NCBI RefSeq assembly: GCF_019913785.1
Contig: NZ_JAIOHK010000060.1
Location: forward strand, 65,826 to 129,825
DNA: 64,000 nucleotides
Reading direction: 5' to 3'
Source of the DNA: Altibacter sp.
GTDB taxonomy: Bacteria > Bacteroidota > Bacteroidia > Flavobacteriales > Flavobacteriaceae
Positions 1-8,206 of this stretch are shown here, one piece after another (within the stretch, counting starts at the first letter, position 1; the number at the start of each line of letters is the position of its first letter). The notes beneath the pieces were generated by a model. It ran no database searches, had not been told where the DNA came from, and saw nothing but the letters and a program-made list of their open reading frames with translations. The translations under genes were made by a program, and so were the position numbers.

Positions 1-31
1 CAATCAATAATCAAGAGAAACAGGAAACACT

Positions 32-2233
32 ATGCAATTAGAACAGTTTTATTACGATAATAAGATCGTAAAGAAGTTTATCTGGGCCACCCTTATTTGG
101 GGGATCGTAGGGATGTCTATTGGACTAATCCTTGCGTATATGTTCTTATTCCCCAATATGACCGATGGTATTTCATGGTTAAGCTTTGGGCGATTACGCC
201 CCCTGCATACCAACGCCGTAATATTTGCCTTCGTTGGAAATGCAATTTTTGCGGGTATTTATTATTCAACACAGCGGTTGTTAAAAGCGAGGATGTGGAG
301 TAATTTTTTAAGTGAACTCAACTTTTGGGGTTGGCAATTAATAATTGTTGGAGCTGCCATTACACTCCCATTAGGTTATACCACATCAAAGGAGTACGCC
401 GAATTGGAATGGCCTTTTGATATTGCTATTGCCTTAATATGGGTAGCTTTTGGAGCTAACTTGATAGGCACAATACTAAAGCGAAGACAACGTCACCTGT
501 ATGTTGCTATCTGGTTTTACCTTGCCACCTTCGTGACAGTAGCGGTACTACATATTGTAAATAGTATGGAGATTCCGGTGAGTGCCATGAAAAGTTATTC
601 GATGTATGCAGGTGTTCAGGATGCCTTGGTGCAGTGGTGGTACGGACATAATGCAGTGGCGTTTTTCTTGACCACACCATTCCTAGGACTGATGTACTAT
701 TTTGTTCCCAAAGCGGCGAACCGACCTGTTTACTCGTATAAATTATCGATCGTTCACTTTTGGTCCTTGATATTTATATATATCTGGGCCGGACCTCACC
801 ATTTATTGTATTCGTCTTTACCGGATTGGGCACAAAACTTAGGTGTTGCTTTTTCGGTAATGCTTATTGCGCCTTCTTGGGGTGGGATGATCAATGGGTT
901 GCTCACATTACGAGGCGCATGGGATAAGGTACGGACCGACCCTGTTTTAAAATTTATGGTAGTTGCCATTACCGGTTATGGTATGGCGACATTTGAAGGC
1001 CCCATGCTTTCACTTAAAAACGTGAATGCAATCGCTCACTTTAGCGATTGGATCATTGCGCATGTGCATGTTGGTGCCTTGGCGTGGAACGGTTTCCTCA
1101 CCTTTGGGATGATCTATTGGTTAGTGCCCAAATTGTTCAAAACCCGTTTGTATTCAATTGGTTTGGCCAATGCGCATTTTTGGATAGGTACCTTGGGTAT
1201 TATTATGTATGCGCTACCTATGTATGTTGCAGGATTTGTTCAAGCTTCTATGTGGAAGCAATTCAACCCGGATGGAACCCTAACCTACGGAAACTTCTTA
1301 GAAACGGTTAGTGAGATTATGCCTATGTACTGGATGCGTGCCATTGGAGGATCACTATTTATTATAGGTGCTTTTATCGCATTGTATAATATTATACAGA
1401 CGGTACGCCAAGGAGAAAAAGTGACCGATGAACTTGCCGAAGCGGCTCCATTAGAAAGAGTTACTAAAAAGCAAACTGCTGCCGAAGGTTACCACACTTG
1501 GTTGGAACGACGTCCTGTGAAATTGACAATTTATGCTACTATTGCCATCTTAATTGGTGGGATGGTACAGATTATTCCTTCTTTAATAGTTGACGAATAT
1601 GTACCTGTAATTTCAAGTGTAAAACCCTATACACCACTTGAATTGGAAGGACGGGATATTTATATTAGAGAAGGATGTGTTTCCTGTCACTCACAAATGA
1701 TACGTCCCTTTAGAAGTGAAGTAGAACGCTATGGAGAATATTCCAAAGCCGGGGAATACGTATACGATCATCCATTCTTATGGGGAAGCAAACGTACCGG
1801 TCCCGACTTGATGCGAGTAGGAGGGAAGTACAGTGATAACTGGCACCTCAACCACTTTTACGATCCACAAAGCACCTCATCTGGTTCGATTATGCCATCC
1901 TATAAATGGTTGATTCAGCGAAGATTGGATAAATCCATGACCGAAAAGAAAATGGAGGTAATGGTAAGCTTGGGAGTTCCCTATACCGAAGAAGAAATTG
2001 CCAATGCACAGTCTTGGATGGATGAACAAGGTGCAAAAATAGAACAGAACTTGTATAGCGATCCCGACTTTGTGAAGACCTATGAAGCCGATAAACTATA
2101 TGCGCAGGAGAACGGATTGGATTTTATCGATATGAAAGATCGTGAAGTGGTTGCCGTAATTGCATATCTGCAGCGCCTAGGCACCGATATTAAAGTAAAA
2201 ACGAATGCTGAAGCTTCAGCTAAAAACGAATAA
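32..2233 (+). CDS. ccoNO: cbb3-type cytochrome c oxidase, fused CcoN-CcoO
   Basis: Catalytic core of the high-affinity terminal oxidase, reducing O2 to water and pumping protons in the inner membrane. Residues 1 to about 470 are the multi-span CcoN haem-copper subunit, with the conserved histidines visible in RPLHTNAV, WWYGHNAVAFF and HVHVGALAWNG. After a linker and one more membrane span (about 500-525) comes the CcoO monohaem part, with GCVSCHSQMIRPF supplying the haem c site (Cys549, Cys552, His553). In proteobacteria these are two genes; a single fused polypeptide is the usual form in Bacteroidetes. First gene of a tight ccoNO-Q-P-G-H run. Only 31 bases of upstream sequence are in the window, so the promoter cannot be judged; ccoI and ccoS, if present, lie outside. 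The start has an AGGAAA-like purine stretch 6 to 10 bases upstream. Confidence 0.97.
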   Translation: MQLEQFYYDNKIVKKFIWATLIWGIVGMSIGLILAYMFLFPNMTDGISWLSFGRLRPLHTNAVIFAFVGNAIFAGIYYSTQRLLKARMWSNFLSELNFWGWQLIIVGAAITLPLGYTTSKEYAELEWPFDIAIALIWVAFGANLIGTILKRRQRHLYVAIWFYLATFVTVAVLHIVNSMEIPVSAMKSYSMYAGVQDALVQWWYGHNAVAFFLTTPFLGLMYYFVPKAANRPVYSYKLSIVHFWSLIFIYIWAGPHHLLYSSLPDWAQNLGVAFSVMLIAPSWGGMINGLLTLRGAWDKVRTDPVLKFMVVAITGYGMATFEGPMLSLKNVNAIAHFSDWIIAHVHVGALAWNGFLTFGMIYWLVPKLFKTRLYSIGLANAHFWIGTLGIIMYALPMYVAGFVQASMWKQFNPDGTLTYGNFLETVSEIMPMYWMRAIGGSLFIIGAFIALYNIIQTVRQGEKVTDELAEAAPLERVTKKQTAAEGYHTWLERRPVKLTIYATIAILIGGMVQIIPSLIVDEYVPVISSVKPYTPLELEGRDIYIREGCVSCHSQMIRPFRSEVERYGEYSKAGEYVYDHPFLWGSKRTGPDLMRVGGKYSDNWHLNHFYDPQSTSSGSIMPSYKWLIQRRLDKSMTEKKMEVMVSLGVPYTEEEIANAQSWMDEQGAKIEQNLYSDPDFVKTYEADKLYAQENGLDFIDMKDREVVAVIAYLQRLGTDIKVKTNAEASAKNE

Positions 2234-2235
2234 CT

Positions 2236-2427
2236 ATGTTGCGATTTATCAAAGGAAATCTCGAAAACATTGATGGAGTGGAAGTATATCCAATTATATC
2301 CTTATTGATCTTCTTCATATTTTTTGTCGTACTTTTTTGGTGGGTTTTTACTGCCAAAAAAGAACACATCAACGAAGTAAGCAACATTCCATTAGACAAT
2401 AACCACCAAAACGAAGAACTATTATGA
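2236..2427 (+). CDS. ccoQ: CcoQ-like small subunit of cbb3 oxidase
   Basis: A 63-residue protein with one membrane span (about 23-43, very Phe/Ile/Val rich) and a charged C-terminal tail. It begins 2 bases after the ccoNO stop and its last 4 bases overlap the ccoP start (ATGA), so it is translated with its neighbours. Size, topology and position match CcoQ/FixQ, the small subunit that stabilises the cbb3 complex. The sequence itself is not diagnostic because CcoQ is poorly conserved; the call rests mostly on position. Confidence 0.85.
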   Translation: MLRFIKGNLENIDGVEVYPIISLLIFFIFFVVLFWWVFTAKKEHINEVSNIPLDNNHQNEELL

Positions 2428-3371
2428 AAACAGGAATATCGTATATACGTGTCATCATATTTATGGTAGTGGCATTTTGGTTGCTGGAGTTTATAATCGA
2501 TTCCGGTGAACAAATGGCCATCGTCAAATATCCTATAATTTGGGCTGTATTGGGAGTCCTCCTATTGTTTGCAATTGCTGTGGAGGTGATTGTAGAAGCT
2601 ATGAACAGCATCCTTTACAGAGGCTTGGATGAAGAAGCAAAAAAACGTTTTAAAGAACAAGAAGCACTTAAAAAAGAGCAAGGTTTCGGGTGGTTTAGCA
2701 GTACGTATAAAAAACTATTAGGTAGTAAGCCAGTTGAAAAAGAAGCCGAAATAATTTTCGATCACAACTACGATGGGATTAAGGAATTGGATAATACATT
2801 ACCGCCATGGTGGGTGTATATGTTTTATGCGACCATCGTTTTTGCAGTAGTGTATTTGGTGCGGTACGAGGTTTTTGATGATGTAAATCAGACAGAAGAA
2901 TATGAAATTGCAGTAGCCAAAGCGAAACTCGAAATTGAAGCCTATAAAAAGACAGCAAAAGATCTGGTCGATGTCAATACCGTCGAATTGCTAACGGATG
3001 CATCCGACCTGAGCGCAGGAAAAACGATCTATGAAATGAATTGTGTCGCCTGTCATAAGGCCGATGGCGGAGGTGGTATTGGACCCAATTTGACAGATAC
3101 CAACTGGATTTTGGGAGGTGGCATTAAAAACGTATTTAATACCATTTCTGAAGGAGGACGAGCCGGAAAAGGAATGGTACCTTGGAAGAACGATTTGAAA
3201 CCATTGGAAATGGCGCAAGTGGCAAGTTATTTATTGACATTTCAAGGAACAACACCTGCCGAACCCAAAGAAGCCGAAGGAGATGTATGGATAGATCCGG
3301 ATGCGCCACAAATAGAAGCGAGTACTGAAGTAACACCAGATGTGAGCGACTCGACGGAAGTGAATAATTAG
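2424..3371 (+). CDS. ccoP: cbb3 oxidase cytochrome c subunit CcoP, single-haem form
   Basis: Electron-entry subunit of the cbb3 oxidase. The N-terminal half has two hydrophobic membrane segments (about 8-25 and 33-53), a cytoplasmic stretch and a third span near residues 131-148 (PPWWVYMFYATIVF, the conserved CcoP N-terminal motif). The periplasmic domain carries one haem c site, CVACHK (Cys207, Cys210, His211), with a downstream GKGMVPW methionine as probable axial ligand. Proteobacterial CcoP has two CxxCH motifs; only one is present here. The last ~35 residues are acidic and Pro/Thr rich. Start overlaps ccoQ by 4 bases. Confidence 0.95.
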   Translation: MKTGISYIRVIIFMVVAFWLLEFIIDSGEQMAIVKYPIIWAVLGVLLLFAIAVEVIVEAMNSILYRGLDEEAKKRFKEQEALKKEQGFGWFSSTYKKLLGSKPVEKEAEIIFDHNYDGIKELDNTLPPWWVYMFYATIVFAVVYLVRYEVFDDVNQTEEYEIAVAKAKLEIEAYKKTAKDLVDVNTVELLTDASDLSAGKTIYEMNCVACHKADGGGGIGPNLTDTNWILGGGIKNVFNTISEGGRAGKGMVPWKNDLKPLEMAQVASYLLTFQGTTPAEPKEAEGDVWIDPDAPQIEASTEVTPDVSDSTEVNN

Positions 3372-3386
3372 GAAGAATAAAACACC

Positions 3387-4808
3387 TTGGAAACACCCAA
3401 CAACGAACAGTTTAGAGATAGTATTGGAACTATTACCGAAGAAGGAAAACGAGCGTGGGTCTTTCCGAAAAAACCTTCCGGGAAGTTCTATGAGTATCGC
3501 AAGTATGTAAGCTATGTGTTGCTGGCCTTTTTGATTTCGTCGCCATTTATAAAAATTGGCGGTAATCAATTCTTAATGTTCAATGTGTTGGAACGCCGTT
3601 TTAATATTTTCGGGTTTCCATTCTGGCCTCAGGATTTTCATCTCTTTGTCATTATGATGATTATTGGTGTGGTGTTCGTCCTTTTCTTTACCGTTGCCTT
3701 TGGTCGTATTTTTTGTGGATGGATTTGCCCACAGACTATTTTTATGGAAATGGTTTTTAGACGCATTGAATACTGGATCGATGGTGATCGTGGCAAGCAA
3801 ATTCGGTTGTCGAAAATGCCTTGGAATGCTGAAAAGATTCGGAAAAGAGTACTGAAGTGGTTTGTATTCTTTATCATTTCGTTCTTGATTGCCAATGTGT
3901 TCTTGGCCTATTTGATAGGAAGTGACCGACTGATTCAATACATCATGGACGGGCCATTGAATCATATTAGTACCTTGATCTCATTGCTCATATTTACCGG
4001 GGTCTTCTACTTTGTTTTTGCCTGGTTTCGGGAACAGGTTTGTATCATTGCCTGCCCATATGGAAGACTTCAAGGCGTATTGTTGGATAATAAATCGATT
4101 GTAGTTGCTTACGATCACAAGCGAGGGGAAAAGGAGGCCGGTCGGGCTAAATTTAAAAAGAACGAAGACAGACCCGCTACCGGAAAAGGAGACTGTATAG
4201 ATTGCTTTCAGTGTGTGCATGTTTGCCCTACCGGAATTGATATACGAAACGGAACACAGCTCGAATGTGTGAATTGCACGGCTTGTATCGATGCCTGTGA
4301 CCATATGATGGAATCGGTTAATTTGCCGAAAGGCTTGATACGCTATGCCAGTGAAGATAATATCGAGAAGAAGGCGAAATTTAAGTTTACGCCCAGATTG
4401 AAGGGCTATACTGCCGTCTTGTTTATATTAATATCGGTACTCGTTGGGATGCTGTTTCTGCGAAATGATGTGGAAGCGCGCATCTTGCGATTACCGGGTC
4501 AGTTGTACGAACATAAGGATAATAATATTATCAGTAATGTATATACGTTCAAACTGGTGAACAAGACAACTGTCGAAGTTGAGGATGTTCATTTTAAATT
4601 ACTCTCACACAAAGGAGAAGTGAAATTGGTGGCACATAGCAATTTTGTGGTTCCGGCGCAAGGATTATCTGAAGGGACCCTTTTTGTGGAGATCAATGCC
4701 AGCGGATTAAGTGGTGACAAAGACAGAGTGGAGATTGGAGTGTATAGTGGCGAAAAGTTAATTGAAACAACTACTGCGGCATTTTTAGGGCCTCGGAGTT
4801 ATAAGTAG
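3387..4808 (+). CDS. ccoG: cytochrome c oxidase accessory protein CcoG
   Basis: Polyferredoxin-like membrane protein needed for cbb3 oxidase assembly (copper handling in characterised relatives). The sequence shows several membrane spans, the CGWICPQ and CIIACPYGR cysteine motifs typical of the family, then a ferredoxin-type pair beginning CIDCFQCVHVCPTG and continuing ECVNCTACIDACDH at about residues 271-307. The C-terminal ~120 residues after the last span form an Ig-like periplasmic domain (IG_FixG type). Start is TTG, 16 bases after the ccoP stop, preceded by GGAAGAA; no in-frame ATG upstream fits, and the N-terminal residues look like the family start. Length 473 is normal. Confidence 0.95.
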   Translation: METPNNEQFRDSIGTITEEGKRAWVFPKKPSGKFYEYRKYVSYVLLAFLISSPFIKIGGNQFLMFNVLERRFNIFGFPFWPQDFHLFVIMMIIGVVFVLFFTVAFGRIFCGWICPQTIFMEMVFRRIEYWIDGDRGKQIRLSKMPWNAEKIRKRVLKWFVFFIISFLIANVFLAYLIGSDRLIQYIMDGPLNHISTLISLLIFTGVFYFVFAWFREQVCIIACPYGRLQGVLLDNKSIVVAYDHKRGEKEAGRAKFKKNEDRPATGKGDCIDCFQCVHVCPTGIDIRNGTQLECVNCTACIDACDHMMESVNLPKGLIRYASEDNIEKKAKFKFTPRLKGYTAVLFILISVLVGMLFLRNDVEARILRLPGQLYEHKDNNIISNVYTFKLVNKTTVEVEDVHFKLLSHKGEVKLVAHSNFVVPAQGLSEGTLFVEINASGLSGDKDRVEIGVYSGEKLIETTTAAFLGPRSYK

Positions 4809-4951
4809 GGCCGCGTGAGGGGTAGCAGTGAAAATCCCGAACCGCCAAAGGCGGGGCGGATTGTAGCGAATAACCCGACCTTTTGAAGCTTTAGCAAAAA
4901 AGGGCACGCCCAAAAAGAGATGTACAACTAAAACCGCGCTGCAAGGCGCAT
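4809..4951 (+). repeat. intergenic GC-rich dispersed-repeat-like element between ccoG and ccoH
   Basis: This 143-base gap is unlike the surrounding AT-rich spacers. It contains CCGCC-AAA-GGCGG (4842-4854), GGGC-AC-GCCC (4902-4911) and a left part beginning GCCGCGTGAGGGGTAGCAGTG. The wording (GTGAGGGRTAGCAGTG ... TAGCGAATARCCCGACC ... GGGCACGCCC) resembles an intergenic element I recall as scattered in many flavobacterial genomes; that is from memory and unverified. No open reading frame is evident. It sits inside an operon and may fold in the mRNA. Only one copy is recognised in the window. Confidence 0.5.
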
Positions 4952-5404
4952 ATGGATATGAAAATTAATTGGGGAACGGGATTGGTGATTGGAATGATAC
5001 TCTTTATAGGGTTTATCCTATTTATGGTGATTACGATGAGTACCGATGAAAAGTACAGCTATGATTTGGTCACCGAAGAATATTACAAAAAGGAATTGGC
5101 CTATCAGGAAGAGATAGATGCCGAAGAAAATTTAAGCGATTTTTCTGAAAAAATAACAGGGACTAAAGTTGCCAACGGATGGCAAATAAGTTTTCCTGAA
5201 GAAATAGAAACTTCAAAAGTTGAAGGTACTGTGTTCCTTTACAGACCGTCTAATAAGCAACTGGATTTCGATCTACCCATCGAACTATCCGGATCAAATT
5301 TGCTCATACCTGACGAACGCTTGTTAGACGGTCGATGGAACATTACTATTGATTGGAAGTACGATTCAAAGAAATACCTCTACAAAGCTTCAATAAGCTA
5401 TTAA
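4952..5404 (+). CDS. ccoH: FixH/CcoH family protein
   Basis: Membrane-anchored protein of the FixH family, which helps assemble or stabilise cbb3 oxidase. One N-terminal membrane span (about 8-28) is followed by YSYDLVTEEYYKKELAYQ, a hallmark of flavobacterial FixH, and a beta-rich periplasmic domain. Length 150 is typical. The first ATG (4952) is used here; a second ATG two codons later (4958) is equally possible. It follows the repeat-like spacer but remains in the cco transcription direction, and only 2 bases separate it from the next gene. Confidence 0.88.
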   Translation: MDMKINWGTGLVIGMILFIGFILFMVITMSTDEKYSYDLVTEEYYKKELAYQEEIDAEENLSDFSEKITGTKVANGWQISFPEEIETSKVEGTVFLYRPSNKQLDFDLPIELSGSNLLIPDERLLDGRWNITIDWKYDSKKYLYKASISY

Positions 5405-5406
5405 CT

Positions 5407-6132
5407 ATGTTTGTGTCGGCACTTATATTAGGGTTAATCGGAAGTTTCCACTGCGTGGGAATGTGTGGTCCTATTGCCTTTTTATTACCGGTGGATCGAA
5501 CAAATACGGTCAAGAAAACGGGTCAGATATTTTTGTATCACTTTGGGCGAGTGTTGGCATACAGTATTATTGGTTTGTTGTTTGGCTTGGCGGGAAAGAG
5601 CTTTTCCCTTTTTGGATTACAACAACAACTCTCTATCGTGATAGGGATGCTGATGATTGTGGTGATCTTGCTTCCGTATAAGACTTTTAATAAATATAAT
5701 TTTTCGAAACCTGTTTTCAAGGCGATTTCCAAGGTGAAAAGCGCTTTGGGTGCTGCTTTAAAAAAGAAAACACCCGATACTTTTTTCACGATTGGTTTTT
5801 TAAACGGGTTTTTGCCCTGTGGTTTGGTATATATGGCTGTATTTGGTGCGATTGCATCGGGAAATGCCATCGAGGGAAGTTTATACATGGCATTGTTCGG
5901 ATTAGGGACTATTCCACTAATGACCACCGCTATTTATTTCGGAAATTTTTTAAACGGAAAAGTACGACAGCATATTCGAAGGGCTATCCCGGTAGTGGTG
6001 GTACTTATAGGGTGTCTGTTTATTGTAAGAGGTTTGGGACTTGGGATTCCTTATGTGTCACCAAAACCTATTACACAGATGGTAGATGCTAACTATAACT
6101 GTCATGTCATTTCCACTGAAGCTATTAACTAA
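5407..6132 (+). CDS. sulfite exporter TauE/SafE family membrane protein (cco-associated)
   Basis: A protein of 241 residues with about six membrane spans. MFVSALILGLIGSFHCVGMC and FLNGFLPCGLVYMA are the conserved paired motifs of the TauE/SafE (DsbD-like) family found in cco loci, where members are thought to move metal, possibly copper, or reductant for oxidase assembly. HCVGMCG and LPCGL contribute the cysteines. An upstream in-frame start at 5353 lies inside ccoH; the ATG at 5407, just after the ccoH stop, gives the family N-terminus and is chosen. Substrate unproven. Confidence 0.88.
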   Translation: MFVSALILGLIGSFHCVGMCGPIAFLLPVDRTNTVKKTGQIFLYHFGRVLAYSIIGLLFGLAGKSFSLFGLQQQLSIVIGMLMIVVILLPYKTFNKYNFSKPVFKAISKVKSALGAALKKKTPDTFFTIGFLNGFLPCGLVYMAVFGAIASGNAIEGSLYMALFGLGTIPLMTTAIYFGNFLNGKVRQHIRRAIPVVVVLIGCLFIVRGLGLGIPYVSPKPITQMVDANYNCHVISTEAIN

Positions 6133-6158
6133 TTTATTAACACATAAAATAAAAAGAC

Positions 6159-6293
6159 ATGATGTATAATACGATTCCTTTAGTAAATTGGGAGATGGGA
6201 ACTATAATTATTGGAGTTTTTGTCCTCGTTTGTATTGCCCTTGTTTTGGTAGTTTTTAGTATGATGAATTCAGACAAAAAGAAAAAAGAGTAA
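6159..6293 (+). CDS. 44-residue single-span membrane peptide at end of cco cluster
   Basis: A short ORF reading MMYNTIPLVNWEMGT, then one hydrophobic span (about residues 15-36) and a lysine-rich tail ending DKKKKE. It starts 26 bases after the TauE-like gene and runs in the same direction. The positive-inside pattern suggests an N-out, C-in small membrane protein. I do not recognise a named family. Support comes from position, span plus charged tail and codon usage like the neighbours; it could be a small cbb3-associated subunit, but that is inference. The second codon is also ATG, so the start may be 6162. Confidence 0.6.
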   Translation: MMYNTIPLVNWEMGTIIIGVFVLVCIALVLVVFSMMNSDKKKKE

Positions 6294-6321
6294 ATTCTCA
6301 TAAACAGGCAAATACAAAATT

Positions 6322-6329
6322 TAAATTTG
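6322..6329 (+). promoter_or_regulatory. predicted -7 element (TAAATTTG) for the 611-residue gene
   Basis: TAAATTTG matches the Bacteroidetes -7 consensus TAnnTTTG. A transcript would start near 6335. The -33 TTTG is not obvious. Confidence 0.4.
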
Positions 6330-6336
6330 CAAAATA

Positions 6337-6353
6337 TCAATTGTAATAATTGA
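6337..6353. promoter_or_regulatory. inverted repeat TCAATT-N5-AATTGA near predicted transcription start
   Basis: TCAATT (6337-6342), spacer GTAAT, AATTGA (6348-6353): a perfect 6-base dyad just downstream of the predicted -7 box and 18 bases before the start codon of the following gene. It could be an operator or a weak RNA hairpin. It does not match the TTGATnnnnATCAA Fnr form. Confidence 0.3.
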
Positions 6354-6370
6354 AATAACAACTAATAAAA

Positions 6371-8206
6371 ATGATAAAGTCACATTCTTTTCATATTCCG
6401 GTAATGGGCATTGGTTTTACTATCGACACCCCTCTAAAAGTTTCACATTTTGGTATTGATTCGGTTATTTCTTTAGTGGATGATATTCTACTTGAAAGAT
6501 TGAGAAAGATGTACTCTATAAAATTTGAAATTCCATATAAGGAGATCACAAATAAAATGGACGATTTTAGAGCTAAAAGAATTACGGCTTATTTGAATCT
6601 AATTAAAAGTTTAGCTGAAAAAAAGTTTGAAGACTTAAAAAACGATGCTATCAATAATGGTAACGAGATAAAAAAGTATTTCAATATGTTGCCCGAAACC
6701 TCCTCTATAAAACAAGAGTTTAAGCGTTTGACCGCAAACTGTTTTAATCTCAATGAAATGAGAGATTGGATTAATGAGACTATGACGATGGGAGCGATAG
6801 ATGTCAATGTAATGACCAAAGTCGATAAGGATAATTACAAAAAAGATGTAAAATTACCTATTGAATTTAATGATGCCCATGCGGCATTAAGAGGATTTGC
6901 TAATAGCGATTTAAATTCGTCCATAGTGTTGTCAGCAGGAATGAATCCCAGACTTTATTCTTATATGGAACAGTTTGATGATTTTTATCCGGATGAGCAG
7001 GGTGCTTTTAAAAAGAAAATTATATTAAAAGTTAGCGATTATCGATCGGCGCTTATTCAAGGAAAATTTTTAGCAAAAAAAGGTATTTGGGTATCAGAAT
7101 ATAGAGTAGAATCGGGTTTAAATTGTGGCGGACATGCTTTTGCCACCGATGGGTATTTATTGGGTCCTGTCCTGTTTGAATTCAAACAGAAACGATTGGA
7201 ATTGGTACAATCGATACAAGAAATATTGGTACAGGCATTAAAAAATAAGAACCGGATCCTACCTAAAAGCGATTTAAAGATAAAAATTACTGCTCAAGGG
7301 GGTGTAGGTACTGCAGAAGAACACGATTTTTTGATAGATCATTATCAGGTGGATTCTGTTGGCTGGGGAACTCCATTTCTATTAGTTCCGGAGGCTACCT
7401 GTGTGGATAAAGAGACCCTGAGGAAATTGATGGATGCTAGGGAGGCAGATTTATATTTAAGTGATGTTTCTCCTCTTGGCGTTCCGTTCCATAATCTAAA
7501 AGGTAATACGAAGGACGTTGAAAAATTAAATTTAATAGAAAAAGGAAGACCAGGCAGTTCTTGTCCGAAGAAATTTGTCGCCTTAAATAAAGAGTTCAAA
7601 GAAACAGGAATTTGTACCGCCTCTCGAGAATACCAATACTTAAAATTAAAGGAGTTGGACAAGGAGCAATTAGGATTGAGTGAACACCAACATCGAAAAA
7701 ATAAAATTATCGAAAAATCTTGTACTTGTGTTGGCCTAGGTACTTCAGCCTTACTCGTACACAATTTAGACACAAAGGTGGAGGGAAAAGGTGTTTCAAT
7801 TTGCCCCGGACCTAATATGGCTTATTTTTCAAAAATAGTAAGCTTAAAAGAGATTACCGGCCACATTTATGGAAAATTAAATGTAATTAAAAGAACCGAC
7901 CGGCCAAATATGTTTATTAATGAGCTCAATATTTATATTGACTATCTAAGGAAGAAAATACTAGAGGCCGAATTCAATACAGCAACAAAACAAGGAAAGT
8001 ATCTTACTACTTTTGTGAATAATCTTAACGAGGGTGTAATGTATTATGCACAATTGGTGGACACCTCAAAAATATACTCCAAGGCAACTAGTTTAGGTTT
8101 TTTGAAAGATTTAGAAGACCGTAAAAAAATGTTGTGTCAATTGACAGAGAAAATTTCCGAATTAGTACTTACAGAACAGAGGGCATTATTCCCAAGCACT
8201 AAATAG
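6371..8206 (+). CDS. uncharacterised cysteine-rich 611-residue protein
   Basis: I do not recognise a named family. No signal peptide or membrane span, so probably cytoplasmic. The start PVMGIGFTIDTPLKVSHFGI and the stretch TAQGGVGTAEEHDFLI (about 307-322) followed by VDSVGWGTPF recall flavin-binding TIM-barrel proteins of the glutamate-synthase/nitronate-monooxygenase type; this is a resemblance only. Cysteines cluster in the second half: 252 (NCGGHAF), 344, 398 (SSCPKK), 415 (GICTAS), 451 and 453 (SCTCVG) and 478 (SICPGP), as in an iron-sulfur or metal site. It lies between the cco cluster and hemN and overlaps the hemN 3' end by 8 bases, so a role in low-oxygen respiration or haem metabolism is plausible but inferred. 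Confidence 0.85.
   Translation: MIKSHSFHIPVMGIGFTIDTPLKVSHFGIDSVISLVDDILLERLRKMYSIKFEIPYKEITNKMDDFRAKRITAYLNLIKSLAEKKFEDLKNDAINNGNEIKKYFNMLPETSSIKQEFKRLTANCFNLNEMRDWINETMTMGAIDVNVMTKVDKDNYKKDVKLPIEFNDAHAALRGFANSDLNSSIVLSAGMNPRLYSYMEQFDDFYPDEQGAFKKKIILKVSDYRSALIQGKFLAKKGIWVSEYRVESGLNCGGHAFATDGYLLGPVLFEFKQKRLELVQSIQEILVQALKNKNRILPKSDLKIKITAQGGVGTAEEHDFLIDHYQVDSVGWGTPFLLVPEATCVDKETLRKLMDAREADLYLSDVSPLGVPFHNLKGNTKDVEKLNLIEKGRPGSSCPKKFVALNKEFKETGICTASREYQYLKLKELDKEQLGLSEHQHRKNKIIEKSCTCVGLGTSALLVHNLDTKVEGKGVSICPGPNMAYFSKIVSLKEITGHIYGKLNVIKRTDRPNMFINELNIYIDYLRKKILEAEFNTATKQGKYLTTFVNNLNEGVMYYAQLVDTSKIYSKATSLGFLKDLEDRKKMLCQLTEKISELVLTEQRALFPSTK

Noticed and set aside
1-31. Fnr site in the ccoN leader (ATCAATAATCAA)
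   Set aside because: It is a direct rather than inverted repeat and the window edge cuts the region, so nothing can be claimed.
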